A DNA stretch of 61,767 bases from positions 1 to 61,767 of the forward strand of contig JANQIT010000015.1 in assembly GCA_028282025.1 (NCBI GenBank), in the 5' to 3' direction. Made by a program: the position numbers and the translations under genes. Of the stretch, positions 1 to 6,954 are shown in pieces (within the stretch, counting starts at the first letter, position 1; every line of letters begins with the position of its first letter). Below the pieces are notes generated by a model. It was not told the DNA's origin and ran no database searches. It worked only from the letters and a program-made list of their open reading frames with translations. The stretch is from Hwanghaeella sp. (GTDB lineage Bacteria; Pseudomonadota; Alphaproteobacteria; UBA8366; Aestuariispiraceae).

Positions 1-1
1 C

Positions 2-1078
2 GGGCTGGAAGGTATAGAGGATTCGCGTCCAATCCCCGGTATTGAATGGGAGCTTACCGTGGACCGGGCGCAAGCTTCAAAGTTCGGCGCGGACATCGCG
101 CTGGTGGGCAACTTCGTGCAATTGGTGACCAAGGGTTTGAAGGTCAGCGATTTCCGACCGGACGACGCGGACGAGGAAGTCGATATCCTGGCCCGCTTCC
201 CGGAAGAATACAGGACGCTGGATCAGTTGGACCGGATCCGGGTCAGCACCGATACCGGGACCGTGCCGGTCGGCAATTTCCTGGAAAGGTCCGCCCAGCA
301 GAAGACCGGGCTGTTGCGGCGGGTTGACGCAAAGCGCATCGTGTTCGTCCGCGCCGACGTGGCCGAAGGTGTTCTGGTGGATGACAAGGTCACGCAGATC
401 AAGAAGTGGTTGCCGACGGCGAACCTGCCGGACGGCGTCGACGTGACCTTCAAGGGCGAGGACGAGGAACAGGCCGCCGCCCAGGACTTCCTTTTGAAGG
501 CCTTCGCCGTCGCGCTGTTCATCATGGCGGTGATCCTGGTGACCCAGTTCAACAGCTTCTACTCCGGCCTGTTGATCCTGTCCGCTGTCGTGATGTCGAC
601 GGTGGGCGTCCTGCTTGGCCTGCTGGCCATTCAACAGCCGTTCGGCATTGTGATGAGCGGGATCGGCGTGATCGCCCTGGCCGGGATCGTGGTGAACAAC
701 AACATCGTTCTGATCGACACCTACGACTTCCTGGCGAAACGGGAGAAGGATCTGCGCACCGCGATCCTGAAAACCGGGGCCCAGCGCCTGCGCCCGGTGA
801 TGCTGACTACCATCACCACCATCTTCGGCCTGATGCCGATGGTCCTGCAGACCAATATCGACTTCATCACACGGGAAGTGGCGACCGGCGCGCCGTCCAC
901 CCAATGGTGGGTGCAGTTGGCGACCGCTATCGTCTTCGGCTTGGCCTTCGCCACCGTGCTGACCCTGCTGGTCACGCCAAGCCTGCTGATGCTGCGGGCG
1001 CGGCGGATCGAAAAGCGGCGCGCCGACGAAGCCGGCGCGACGGCACCCGCTCAAGGCGGTGCAATTCCGGCAGAGTAA
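2..1078 (+). CDS. RND-family efflux transporter, C-terminal part (5'-truncated by window edge)
   Basis: The frame is open from base 2, so only the last 358 residues are present; RND pumps are usually over 1000. What remains is the end of the porter domain and the second transmembrane half: hydrophobic segments near residues 168-183, 190-211 and 216-240, then a C-terminal segment near 303-331. The short motifs ALAGIVVNN and LRPVMLTTI are characteristic of this half of AcrB/MdtB-type inner-membrane pumps, which export drugs or other amphiphiles with proton motive force. The protein ends in an Ala-rich cytoplasmic tail. The substrate cannot be told, and the membrane-fusion partner, if adjacent, lies outside the window. 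Confidence 0.93.
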   Translation, partial: GLEGIEDSRPIPGIEWELTVDRAQASKFGADIALVGNFVQLVTKGLKVSDFRPDDADEEVDILARFPEEYRTLDQLDRIRVSTDTGTVPVGNFLERSAQQKTGLLRRVDAKRIVFVRADVAEGVLVDDKVTQIKKWLPTANLPDGVDVTFKGEDEEQAAAQDFLLKAFAVALFIMAVILVTQFNSFYSGLLILSAVVMSTVGVLLGLLAIQQPFGIVMSGIGVIALAGIVVNNNIVLIDTYDFLAKREKDLRTAILKTGAQRLRPVMLTTITTIFGLMPMVLQTNIDFITREVATGAPSTQWWVQLATAIVFGLAFATVLTLLVTPSLLMLRARRIEKRRADEAGATAPAQGGAIPAE

Positions 1079-1118
1079 GGGGCAAAACGGTCTGCGTATA
1101 TTCCGAACCGTTTGAAGG

Positions 1119-1712
1119 TCAGTCGAACAGGGCGTCGATGGCGGACTGGTCCATGACCACCTTTTCCTCCGCATCCGACTCCACATCGCCCGGCAGATCC
1201 ACATCGTCACCGGCCGCCAGCGCCAGGGCGGCGGCCCCCTCGACGCCGTTGATGATGCCGCTGCACCGGTCGATCATCGCCTGCAGCTTCTGACTGAATG
1301 CCGTGCACAAGGCCCTCAGGGCGTCCGCGTCGCCCGACGCGATGGCCCCCGGCACCACATTGAAGGCCCGTTCCACCGTGCGGTTCATCAGGTCGACCGT
1401 GTATTCCAGCGCCTCGCGGTCCTCGTTCAGCACGTGATCGTAGGCGGCAATGGCCAGGTCCTTATGGGTGAAGACCGACACTTCGAAATGCTGGACATAG
1501 GTCTTGGGTTGCCATTCCCGGGCGTCCTCGAACATTTCCGGCATGTCCGGCACCAGATCGAGCATCATCACCAGTTCATTGAAGTGGTTCAGATAGTCGG
1601 TCGACAGAAACGTCGTTGAGTTGATGGTCGTGTTCTCAACGAGTTTCCGGTAGGTGCGCCGGAATTTGAAACTGTCCGACTGCGCCGTATCCCAGGCCGA
1701 TGGACTAGACAT
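1119..1712 (-). CDS. Hypothetical protein with a FliM/CheZ-like C-terminal peptide
   Basis: 197 residues with no signal peptide or membrane segment; predominantly helical by eye. I do not recognise the body as a characterised family. The middle holds conserved-looking polar helices (around residues 60-130), followed by an acidic, low-complexity linker (about 165-185). The last residues, DQSAIDALFD, resemble the short peptide by which FliM, FliN and CheZ contact CheY or other flagellar partners (typical form SQDEIDALL). This suggests, without proving, a chemotaxis-linked or CheY-binding protein. The ATG at 1712 has only a weak G-rich ribosome site. It is convergent with the RND gene and stands alone. 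Confidence 0.75.
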   Translation of the reverse strand: MSSPSAWDTAQSDSFKFRRTYRKLVENTTINSTTFLSTDYLNHFNELVMMLDLVPDMPEMFEDAREWQPKTYVQHFEVSVFTHKDLAIAAYDHVLNEDREALEYTVDLMNRTVERAFNVVPGAIASGDADALRALCTAFSQKLQAMIDRCSGIINGVEGAAALALAAGDDVDLPGDVESDAEEKVVMDQSAIDALFD

Positions 1713-1819
1713 GCCAAAACCCCGCGCCGGGCGCGAAAATCGGCCCGCTCTTGGGGGCGGTCGCCGCAGTCGGTGCAGGCATTGGCCAAATCATCGAAAG
1801 AGTCTACCGGAATCGGCTG

Positions 1820-2404
1820 TCAGATCAAATCCGACTCGACCGATTTATCCGCTGAAGACAGGCGGATAAGCGACGGCAGCACCTGTTCGATCTCCGTCAC
1901 GACTTCGAACAGCGCGCGGTTCTCCGGACGGGCGAAGCCTTCATCGACGATATGATCGATCGCCTGGACAAGCGGCCGCCAGTATCCGTCGATATCGGCC
2001 ACGATGATCGGCTTGTTATGCAGCTTCAACTGCCGCCAGGTCAGAATTTCGAAAAACTCCTCCAGCGTCCCGAATCCGCCGGGCAGCACGACGAACCCGT
2101 CGGACCGTTCCGCCATGATCTGTTTGCGAACATGCATGGATTCGACGCGGATCAGCTCCGTCACGTCATCCTTGCCGACTTCCGCATCATGAAGGAATTC
2201 CGGTATGACCCCGACGACGCGCCCGCTCCCCGCAAGCACCGCGTCCGCGACGATGCCCATAATACCGACCTGGCCGCCGCCATAGACCAGCTCCACGCCG
2301 TTCGCCGCCAATTCCGCCCCCAGCGCTTCGCCCGCATCCTTGTAGGATTGCGAAACGGCGGAAGAAGATCCGCAATAGACACAAACGCTTTTCACGTCGG
2401 ACAT
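1820..2404 (-). CDS. LOG-family protein (TIGR00730), probable nucleotide 5'-monophosphate phosphoribohydrolase
   Basis: 194 residues with a Rossmann-like fold. The N-terminal VCVYCGSS, the GGGQVGIMG loop and the catalytic signature PGGFGTLEE are the hallmarks of the LOG/YvdD family, which removes ribose 5-phosphate from AMP or cytokinin nucleotides in the cytoplasm. The start was placed at the ATG ending at 2404 because it has a GAGGGGG Shine-Dalgarno about eight bases upstream; an upstream in-frame ATG at 2470 would add 22 residues without family similarity. It is a single gene, divergent from the cytochrome c' gene. Whether the product acts on cytokinin-like nucleotides or AMP cannot be decided here. 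Confidence 0.9.
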   Translation of the reverse strand: MSDVKSVCVYCGSSSAVSQSYKDAGEALGAELAANGVELVYGGGQVGIMGIVADAVLAGSGRVVGVIPEFLHDAEVGKDDVTELIRVESMHVRKQIMAERSDGFVVLPGGFGTLEEFFEILTWRQLKLHNKPIIVADIDGYWRPLVQAIDHIVDEGFARPENRALFEVVTEIEQVLPSLIRLSSADKSVESDLI

Positions 2405-2546
2405 GCCGGTTTTCCCCCTCAAATTGCACTGTGTGCGCTGATAAACAGATCGCCGCGCCGGCGCAAGCACAGAGCCTTTGTCCGGTCAGCCGGCCTTTAT
2501 ATCAATAAAATTTGAAGGGGATTTTCGGAAACGCGTTGAAAGAACC

Positions 2547-2601
2547 TCTGTTCGCAACAGTTTGTTCAGGACAGTATGATATATCTGTTCGAGACAAACA
2601 G
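2547..2601. promoter_or_regulatory. Repeated TCTGTTCG motif upstream of the cytochrome c' gene
   Basis: The octamer TCTGTTCG occurs at 2547-2554 and again at 2584-2591. Each copy is followed after a few bases by AACAG (2556-2560 and 2597-2601), giving two similar imperfect inverted repeats 37 bases apart, just before the ribosome site of the cytochrome c' gene. They could be sites for a transcriptional regulator. Chance similarity is not excluded. Confidence 0.3.
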
Positions 2602-2618
2602 AATTGAGGGACTTCAAT

Positions 2619-3092
2619 ATGTTAACAGCACGGAAGGCTTTAGCCGCCGGATTGGTACTCCTTTTCGCATTCGGCGCGCAGGGCGTGTCGGCCGCCTCGC
2701 CGGATGACAAGATCAAGAACCGCCAGGCCGCCATGAAGCAGATCGGCGGCCAGATGAAGGTCATCAAGGATTATCTGGGCGGCAGCGGATCGGCCGCCGA
2801 CGTCGCCGCGGGTGCAAAGAAGATCAACGATCTCAGCAAGACCACCCCGGCCCTGTTCGTGCCCGGGACGGCGCGGGGCGAGGCGGGCCTTGCCGTGGAA
2901 ACAGAGGCGCTGGCCAAGATCTGGGAAGATCCGGCCGGGTTCCAGACGGCCTGGGACGTGATGGCCGCGGAATCGCAGAAACTCGCGGATATCGCCGCGA
3001 CCGACGACTATGATGCGATCCGCACCCAGTTCGGGACCATGGCCAAGAACGGCTGCGGCGGCTGTCACAAGGTCTACCGCATCAAGAAGTAA
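2619..3092 (+). CDS. Cytochrome c' (class II c-type cytochrome), periplasmic
   Basis: 157 residues. A typical Sec signal peptide (residues 1-25, positively charged start, Leu/Ala core, cleavage near VSAA) is followed by a four-helix-bundle sequence ending with the haem-binding motif CGGCH about seven residues from the C-terminus, the diagnostic arrangement of class II cytochromes c'. These periplasmic proteins bind NO and are linked to nitrosative-stress defence or electron transfer. The start is the ATG at 2619, preceded by GAGGG at eight bases; an upstream TTG at 2604 overlaps that ribosome site and is unlikely. The gene converges on a cytochrome b561 gene, a frequent partner. Confidence 0.94.
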   Translation: MLTARKALAAGLVLLFAFGAQGVSAASPDDKIKNRQAAMKQIGGQMKVIKDYLGGSGSAADVAAGAKKINDLSKTTPALFVPGTARGEAGLAVETEALAKIWEDPAGFQTAWDVMAAESQKLADIAATDDYDAIRTQFGTMAKNGCGGCHKVYRIKK

Positions 3093-3116
3093 ATCCGGGC
3101 GGCGTTACACAGTGCG

Positions 3117-3140
3117 CGGGCGGGCCCACCGGTCCGCCCG
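3117..3140. terminator. GC-rich hairpin between convergent cytochrome genes
   Basis: A 7-bp perfect stem (3117-3123 with 3134-3140) and a ten-base loop lie between the cytochrome c' and b561 genes. No T-run follows on either strand, so any terminator role would need Rho or act only as a transcript-end stabiliser. Confidence 0.25.
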
Positions 3141-3209
3141 TTCGCAGTTTCGGGTTTAACCTCTACGAAGCGCCGGCAGCCACCATGCGCCGACGAACGC
3201 AAACCGCCC

Positions 3210-3881
3210 TTAGAGAAGGCGGGGCAGTCCCCAGACAACGAACGCCATCACCGCCGCCGACAGTATCAGGGCGATCAGGGCGCGCGGGGCGGGAAGCAGG
3301 GTCGGCGGCGTGATCGGCCCGTCGTCGCCATAGCGCCGCCAGCCCGAAATCATGGCCGAGATCAGCCGTTCGCTCTTGTACCCTTCATGAAAGAGGACGG
3401 CGGTCAGGTGCAGGCCGATCATGATCAGCAGAATGTCGAACAGCAGATGATGCAGGTCCGACGCCTGATTACCCGCATCGAACGAGATCAGGCCGCTTAA
3501 CGGCCCGGAATTGATGAAGTCGATATCCTGGGCGAACAGGCCGGTGGCCACCTGCGCGATCAGCAGGCTAAGCAGCGCCAACACCCCCAGGCCGCCCAGC
3601 GGATTATGGCCGACATCGTTGCCGGGTTTGCGCTGAACCAGCTCACCCAGATAGGAAATCAGCGTCGCCGGTGTCGAAAAACAGGCGGACAGCCGCGACG
3701 TGTCGCTGCCGACCAGCCCCCAAAGCAGCCGGAACAGGATCAGGACGAACATCCCGTAGCCGGAATAGTAGTGTACCGTGAAATTATCGACCTCGGCGCT
3801 GGCCCAGGAAACCGCGAACAGGGCGACCACGCCCCAGTGGAACAGGCGGGTGGGAAGATCCCAGATTTTCATCTCGCGCAT
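3210..3881 (-). CDS. Cytochrome b561 family di-haem membrane protein
   Basis: 223 residues with four or five hydrophobic segments. The N-terminal WDLPTRLFHW (axial His in HW), the later YHSGYG-like HYYSGYG, and the pair DLHHLLFD and IGLHLTAVLFH carry the histidines expected to ligate two b haems in the bacterial b561/NapC-like Ni,Fe-hydrogenase cytb family. It probably passes electrons from the quinone pool to a periplasmic c-type cytochrome, and the convergent cytochrome c' gene is the obvious candidate partner. The start was set at the ATG ending at 3881; the ATG at 3872 is an alternative, and the longer frame to 3950 adds a non-homologous arginine-rich stretch. Confidence 0.9.
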   Translation of the reverse strand: MREMKIWDLPTRLFHWGVVALFAVSWASAEVDNFTVHYYSGYGMFVLILFRLLWGLVGSDTSRLSACFSTPATLISYLGELVQRKPGNDVGHNPLGGLGVLALLSLLIAQVATGLFAQDIDFINSGPLSGLISFDAGNQASDLHHLLFDILLIMIGLHLTAVLFHEGYKSERLISAMISGWRRYGDDGPITPPTLLPAPRALIALILSAAVMAFVVWGLPRLL

Positions 3882-3994
3882 GACGTCATTTCCAATCCTG
3901 ATAGATCCACCCCGTTGCGCCGCCCGCGCGTTTGCGCAAAACAGCGGCAAGGACTACATATACCGATAGATATTCGGTGTTGCGAGAATCGTGT

Positions 3995-5320
3995 ATGGCT
4001 GGGTTGCCTGCGGTCTCAAACTGCGAAGATACGGTCGTGGGTGCGCTGAAGGGTGGTCGACGTTTCAATGCGGCGGCTAAATCGCCCGAAACGGCGCAGA
4101 ATTACGAGGCGATATTGACTCGAAGTCTTCTGGTTGGCCTTGCCGGTGTTGTCATCATCGTGGCCGCGCTCGGTTTGAATTTCTGGCTGAACCGCGACGC
4201 ATCCCAGGATGTCGCCGCGAGCGGAGACGCCGACACGCCCCGGGTTGTGGCCGAGGAGCCGCCGGAAACGCCGGCGGCGACCTCTGAACCGTCCCAGGCG
4301 GCCACGGCGACGGCCGCGGCGTCCCGCCAGGATCAAGGCGGCAGCGTGCCGGCCGGGGTGCAGACAGACACCGATGCCGCGCAGACAGAGCAGTCCACCG
4401 CGGAAAGCAACGCCGCCGCCACTGCACAACCGCCACCGGCGGAAACTGCGGCGCGGGATGAGGATGCCCCGGCTTTCGATGTCGTCCGGCTAAGCCGGAA
4501 GGGCGATTCCGTCATGGCCGGGCGCGGGAAGCCGGGCACCACGGTCGATATCCTGTCGGACGACGAGACCATCGGATCGGCGGAGGTGGACGACCGTGGC
4601 GAATGGGTCTTCGTGCCGACGACGCCGCTGGAACCCGGCAGCCACGAACTGTCGCTGCGGGCGACGGAAGAAGATAGTGAAGCGCCCCCGGTGGAATCGG
4701 ACCATGTGGTGGTTCTGGTCGTTCCCAAGGCGGGTGAGAATATCGCGGGCCAACCGAGCCGCGAGGAGAGCGAACCGCTGGCCCTGCTGGTGCCGAGCGA
4801 CGGCACGCCGGGCGAGACCAAGGTGCTGCAGAAACCGACCACAGTGCCCGGCGGGGTGGAGGCGGAGACTGGCGATCTGGCGCTCGACATCGTCGATTAC
4901 GACCAGGAAGGGTCGCTGGCGCTGACCGGACGCGGCAAACCCAACGCCTCGGTCCGAGTCTATCTGGACAATGATTTCGTGGGCGAGGCCCCGGTCGACG
5001 ACAAGGGGTTCTGGCGCGCCACGCCGGACGAAGGCGTCGATCCGGGCGTTTACGATCTGCGGGTCGATCAGGTGGTGGATGAGACCGTGGTCGCGCGGCT
5101 GGAACTGCCGTTCAGCCGGGCGGAGCCGATCACCTCGTTGCGCGACGAACAGTTGGTTATTGTGCAACCGGGGAACAGTCTGTGGCGGATCGCCCGCCGG
5201 ACCCTGGGCGAAGGGATGGCCTTTTCGGTGATCTACGATGCGAACAAGAACCAGATCCGCGATCCCGATCTGATCTATCCCGGCCAGATCTTCCAGGTCC
5301 CGAAACGCGCCGTGAACTGA
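3995..5320 (+). CDS. LysM-domain protein with a membrane anchor and two Ig-like repeats
   Basis: 441 residues. A single membrane segment near residues 40-64 is followed by a long Ala/Glu/Thr/Pro-rich linker (about 70-150). Two related Ig-like/adhesin-type modules come next; both contain GRGKP near their start and a VDD-G-W core. A LysM module ends the protein (residues 393-441: PGNSLWRIA, then YPGQIFQVPK), a peptidoglycan-binding fold. The protein is therefore likely anchored in the inner membrane and reaches to the murein. The ATG at 3995 was preferred over 3932 because the family N-terminus is short. It is divergent from b561. Confidence 0.88.
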   Translation: MAGLPAVSNCEDTVVGALKGGRRFNAAAKSPETAQNYEAILTRSLLVGLAGVVIIVAALGLNFWLNRDASQDVAASGDADTPRVVAEEPPETPAATSEPSQAATATAAASRQDQGGSVPAGVQTDTDAAQTEQSTAESNAAATAQPPPAETAARDEDAPAFDVVRLSRKGDSVMAGRGKPGTTVDILSDDETIGSAEVDDRGEWVFVPTTPLEPGSHELSLRATEEDSEAPPVESDHVVVLVVPKAGENIAGQPSREESEPLALLVPSDGTPGETKVLQKPTTVPGGVEAETGDLALDIVDYDQEGSLALTGRGKPNASVRVYLDNDFVGEAPVDDKGFWRATPDEGVDPGVYDLRVDQVVDETVVARLELPFSRAEPITSLRDEQLVIVQPGNSLWRIARRTLGEGMAFSVIYDANKNQIRDPDLIYPGQIFQVPKRAVN

Positions 5321-5332
5321 GCCTATCGGCGG

Positions 5333-6055
5333 TCATCGCCGGGTCGCGAGGCAAAAGACACTCAAGCCGAAGAGACGGTTCCAGGGGAACACCCAACGCC
5401 GTTCGGCGTCGTGGATGCCGACCAGGAGCCGGTTCATCCGATCCGACGCTTTCCTCAATTGGCTTTTGGCCTCGGCGGGCCGCGATCCGTTTTTAATCCG
5501 GTCGCCCAGACGCAGCGCCGCCACCGCCGGAAACAGAAGCCCGAAAAAGTAACGCCCGGCCACCGGCTCCAAACCGGCGCGCCGCACCAGCGCCTCCGTT
5601 TCAGCCAGCGTATATCGGCGTCGATGTTCCAGGAAAACATCATGCCCCGACCATAGCCATTGAAAGGCGGGAACGGTGATCAGGACGTGCCCCGCAGGCG
5701 TCAGGCGGTCGGTATAGGAACGCAGCAGGGCCAGATCGTCGTCCACATGTTCGAGAACATCCATGAACAAGATCAGATCTTGGTTTTGTTCGCCAAGGTC
5801 GCGAACGAACCGCAAATCAGGACGGCTGACATCGGCGAGGCGTTCGTCACTATAGAACGGATCGACGCAAGTGGCCGACCTCACCAGGCCAGTATCCAGC
5901 AGACGGCGCGCGAAGACGCCCGATCCCGCGCCGATATCCAGCACGGCCTTCGCCTCTATCCCCGCCAGCATGTCGGTCAGGGCGCGCCCCTTGGAAACAT
6001 AGTACCAATGGGCGGCCAGATCCGGCCCCAGTATTTCTTCCTCTTTCAGATCCAA
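5333..6055 (-). CDS. Class I SAM-dependent methyltransferase
   Basis: About 240 residues. The SAM-binding motif VLDIGAGSG, the acidic residue after beta-2 (VDPFYSD) and FMDVLEHVDDD identify a Rossmann-fold methyltransferase of the Methyltransf_11/23 type; the C-terminal half has hydrophobic patches (FFGLLFPAVAAL) that may touch the membrane. No ATG fits the N-terminus. The best start is the TTG ending at 6055, with AAGGA eight bases upstream, giving MDLKEEEILG. The extra frame towards 6541 runs antisense through psd and is not coding. It is divergent from psd and convergent with the LysM gene. The substrate is unknown; a lipid or quinone role is only a guess. Confidence 0.85.
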   Translation of the reverse strand: MDLKEEEILGPDLAAHWYYVSKGRALTDMLAGIEAKAVLDIGAGSGVFARRLLDTGLVRSATCVDPFYSDERLADVSRPDLRFVRDLGEQNQDLILFMDVLEHVDDDLALLRSYTDRLTPAGHVLITVPAFQWLWSGHDVFLEHRRRYTLAETEALVRRAGLEPVAGRYFFGLLFPAVAALRLGDRIKNGSRPAEAKSQLRKASDRMNRLLVGIHDAERRWVFPWNRLFGLSVFCLATRR

Positions 6056-6233
6056 CAGCGCGGTCCTTAACGGAGCAAAATAGACGAAAAACCATCCCTG
6101 CCGTCCGATGAGGCGGAACGTGACGAACGGTACCGGACATCCGGCTTGCCCTGGGCGGGCCGGCACCCTAGTTTCCCTAAGCAAAGCGGTGCGGGCAATC
6201 CCGCGACAGACCGCGCAAAACGGAACAGCATAT

Positions 6234-6944
6234 ATGTCGATTTCGGACCTTCTGAAGCCCGTCCTCGTCCCCATCAACCGCGAAGGCTGGCCCTTCATCA
6301 CGTTGTTCGCCATCGCGACCTTCGTCGGGTCGCTGTTGCTGGGCGACGGGTTCCTGGTTATCGGCGGCGTGCTGACCCTGTGGTGCGTATATTTCTTCCG
6401 CGATCCGCCGCGCACCACGCCGCAGCGTGAAGGTCTGGTCGTCAGCCCGGCCGACGGCGTCGTCCAGATGATCAAGAAGGTCGATCCGCCGCCGGAACTG
6501 GAATATGCCGGCAAGCCGATGACGCGGATCAGCGTGTTCATGAACGTGTTCGACGTGCATGTGAACCGCGTTCCAATCGACGGCCAAATTACGAAGCTGC
6601 ACTACCGGCCCGGCGCATTTCTGAACGCCTCGCTGGACAAGGCCAGCGAAGACAACGAACGCCAGTCCATCCTGATGCAGACCGAAGACGGCCAGCCGGT
6701 CGCCTTCGTGCAGATCGCCGGCCTGGTGGCCCGGCGCATCCTGTGCGATCTGGAGCCGGGACAGGATGTGAAGACCGGCGAGCGGTTCGGCATGATCCGG
6801 TTCGGCAGCCGCGTCGATGTGTTCATTCCGGAGAATGTCGCCCCCCTGGTCTGCGAAGGACAACGGACGGTCGCGGGTGAGACCATCCTGGCCGATTTCA
6901 AGGCCCGGAAGTCGAAACAGTATCTGCAGGGCGTCGAGCGCTAA
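6234..6944 (+). CDS. psd: Phosphatidylserine decarboxylase proenzyme (short type)
   Basis: 236 residues, the short alphaproteobacterial form. The enzyme decarboxylates phosphatidylserine to phosphatidylethanolamine at the inner membrane. A hydrophobic N-terminal region (about 15-55) is followed by SPADGVV and FMNVFDVHVNR. The self-cleavage site FGS lies near the C-terminus (Gly191-Ser192), where the pyruvoyl group is generated. The start is the ATG at 6234; the frame extends upstream to 6108 without family similarity. psd and pssA are normally adjacent in alphaproteobacteria, but here pssA begins 3.6 kb downstream, after an opposite-strand operon. Confidence 0.96.
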   Translation: MSISDLLKPVLVPINREGWPFITLFAIATFVGSLLLGDGFLVIGGVLTLWCVYFFRDPPRTTPQREGLVVSPADGVVQMIKKVDPPPELEYAGKPMTRISVFMNVFDVHVNRVPIDGQITKLHYRPGAFLNASLDKASEDNERQSILMQTEDGQPVAFVQIAGLVARRILCDLEPGQDVKTGERFGMIRFGSRVDVFIPENVAPLVCEGQRTVAGETILADFKARKSKQYLQGVER

Positions 6945-6954
6945 AGACGCCGGG

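Noticed and set aside
77..1210. Long open frame on the minus strand opposite the RND gene
   Set aside because: It is antisense to a gene with clear transporter motifs; its composition (many His, Gln, Asp, Arg) is typical of a shadow frame in GC-rich DNA.
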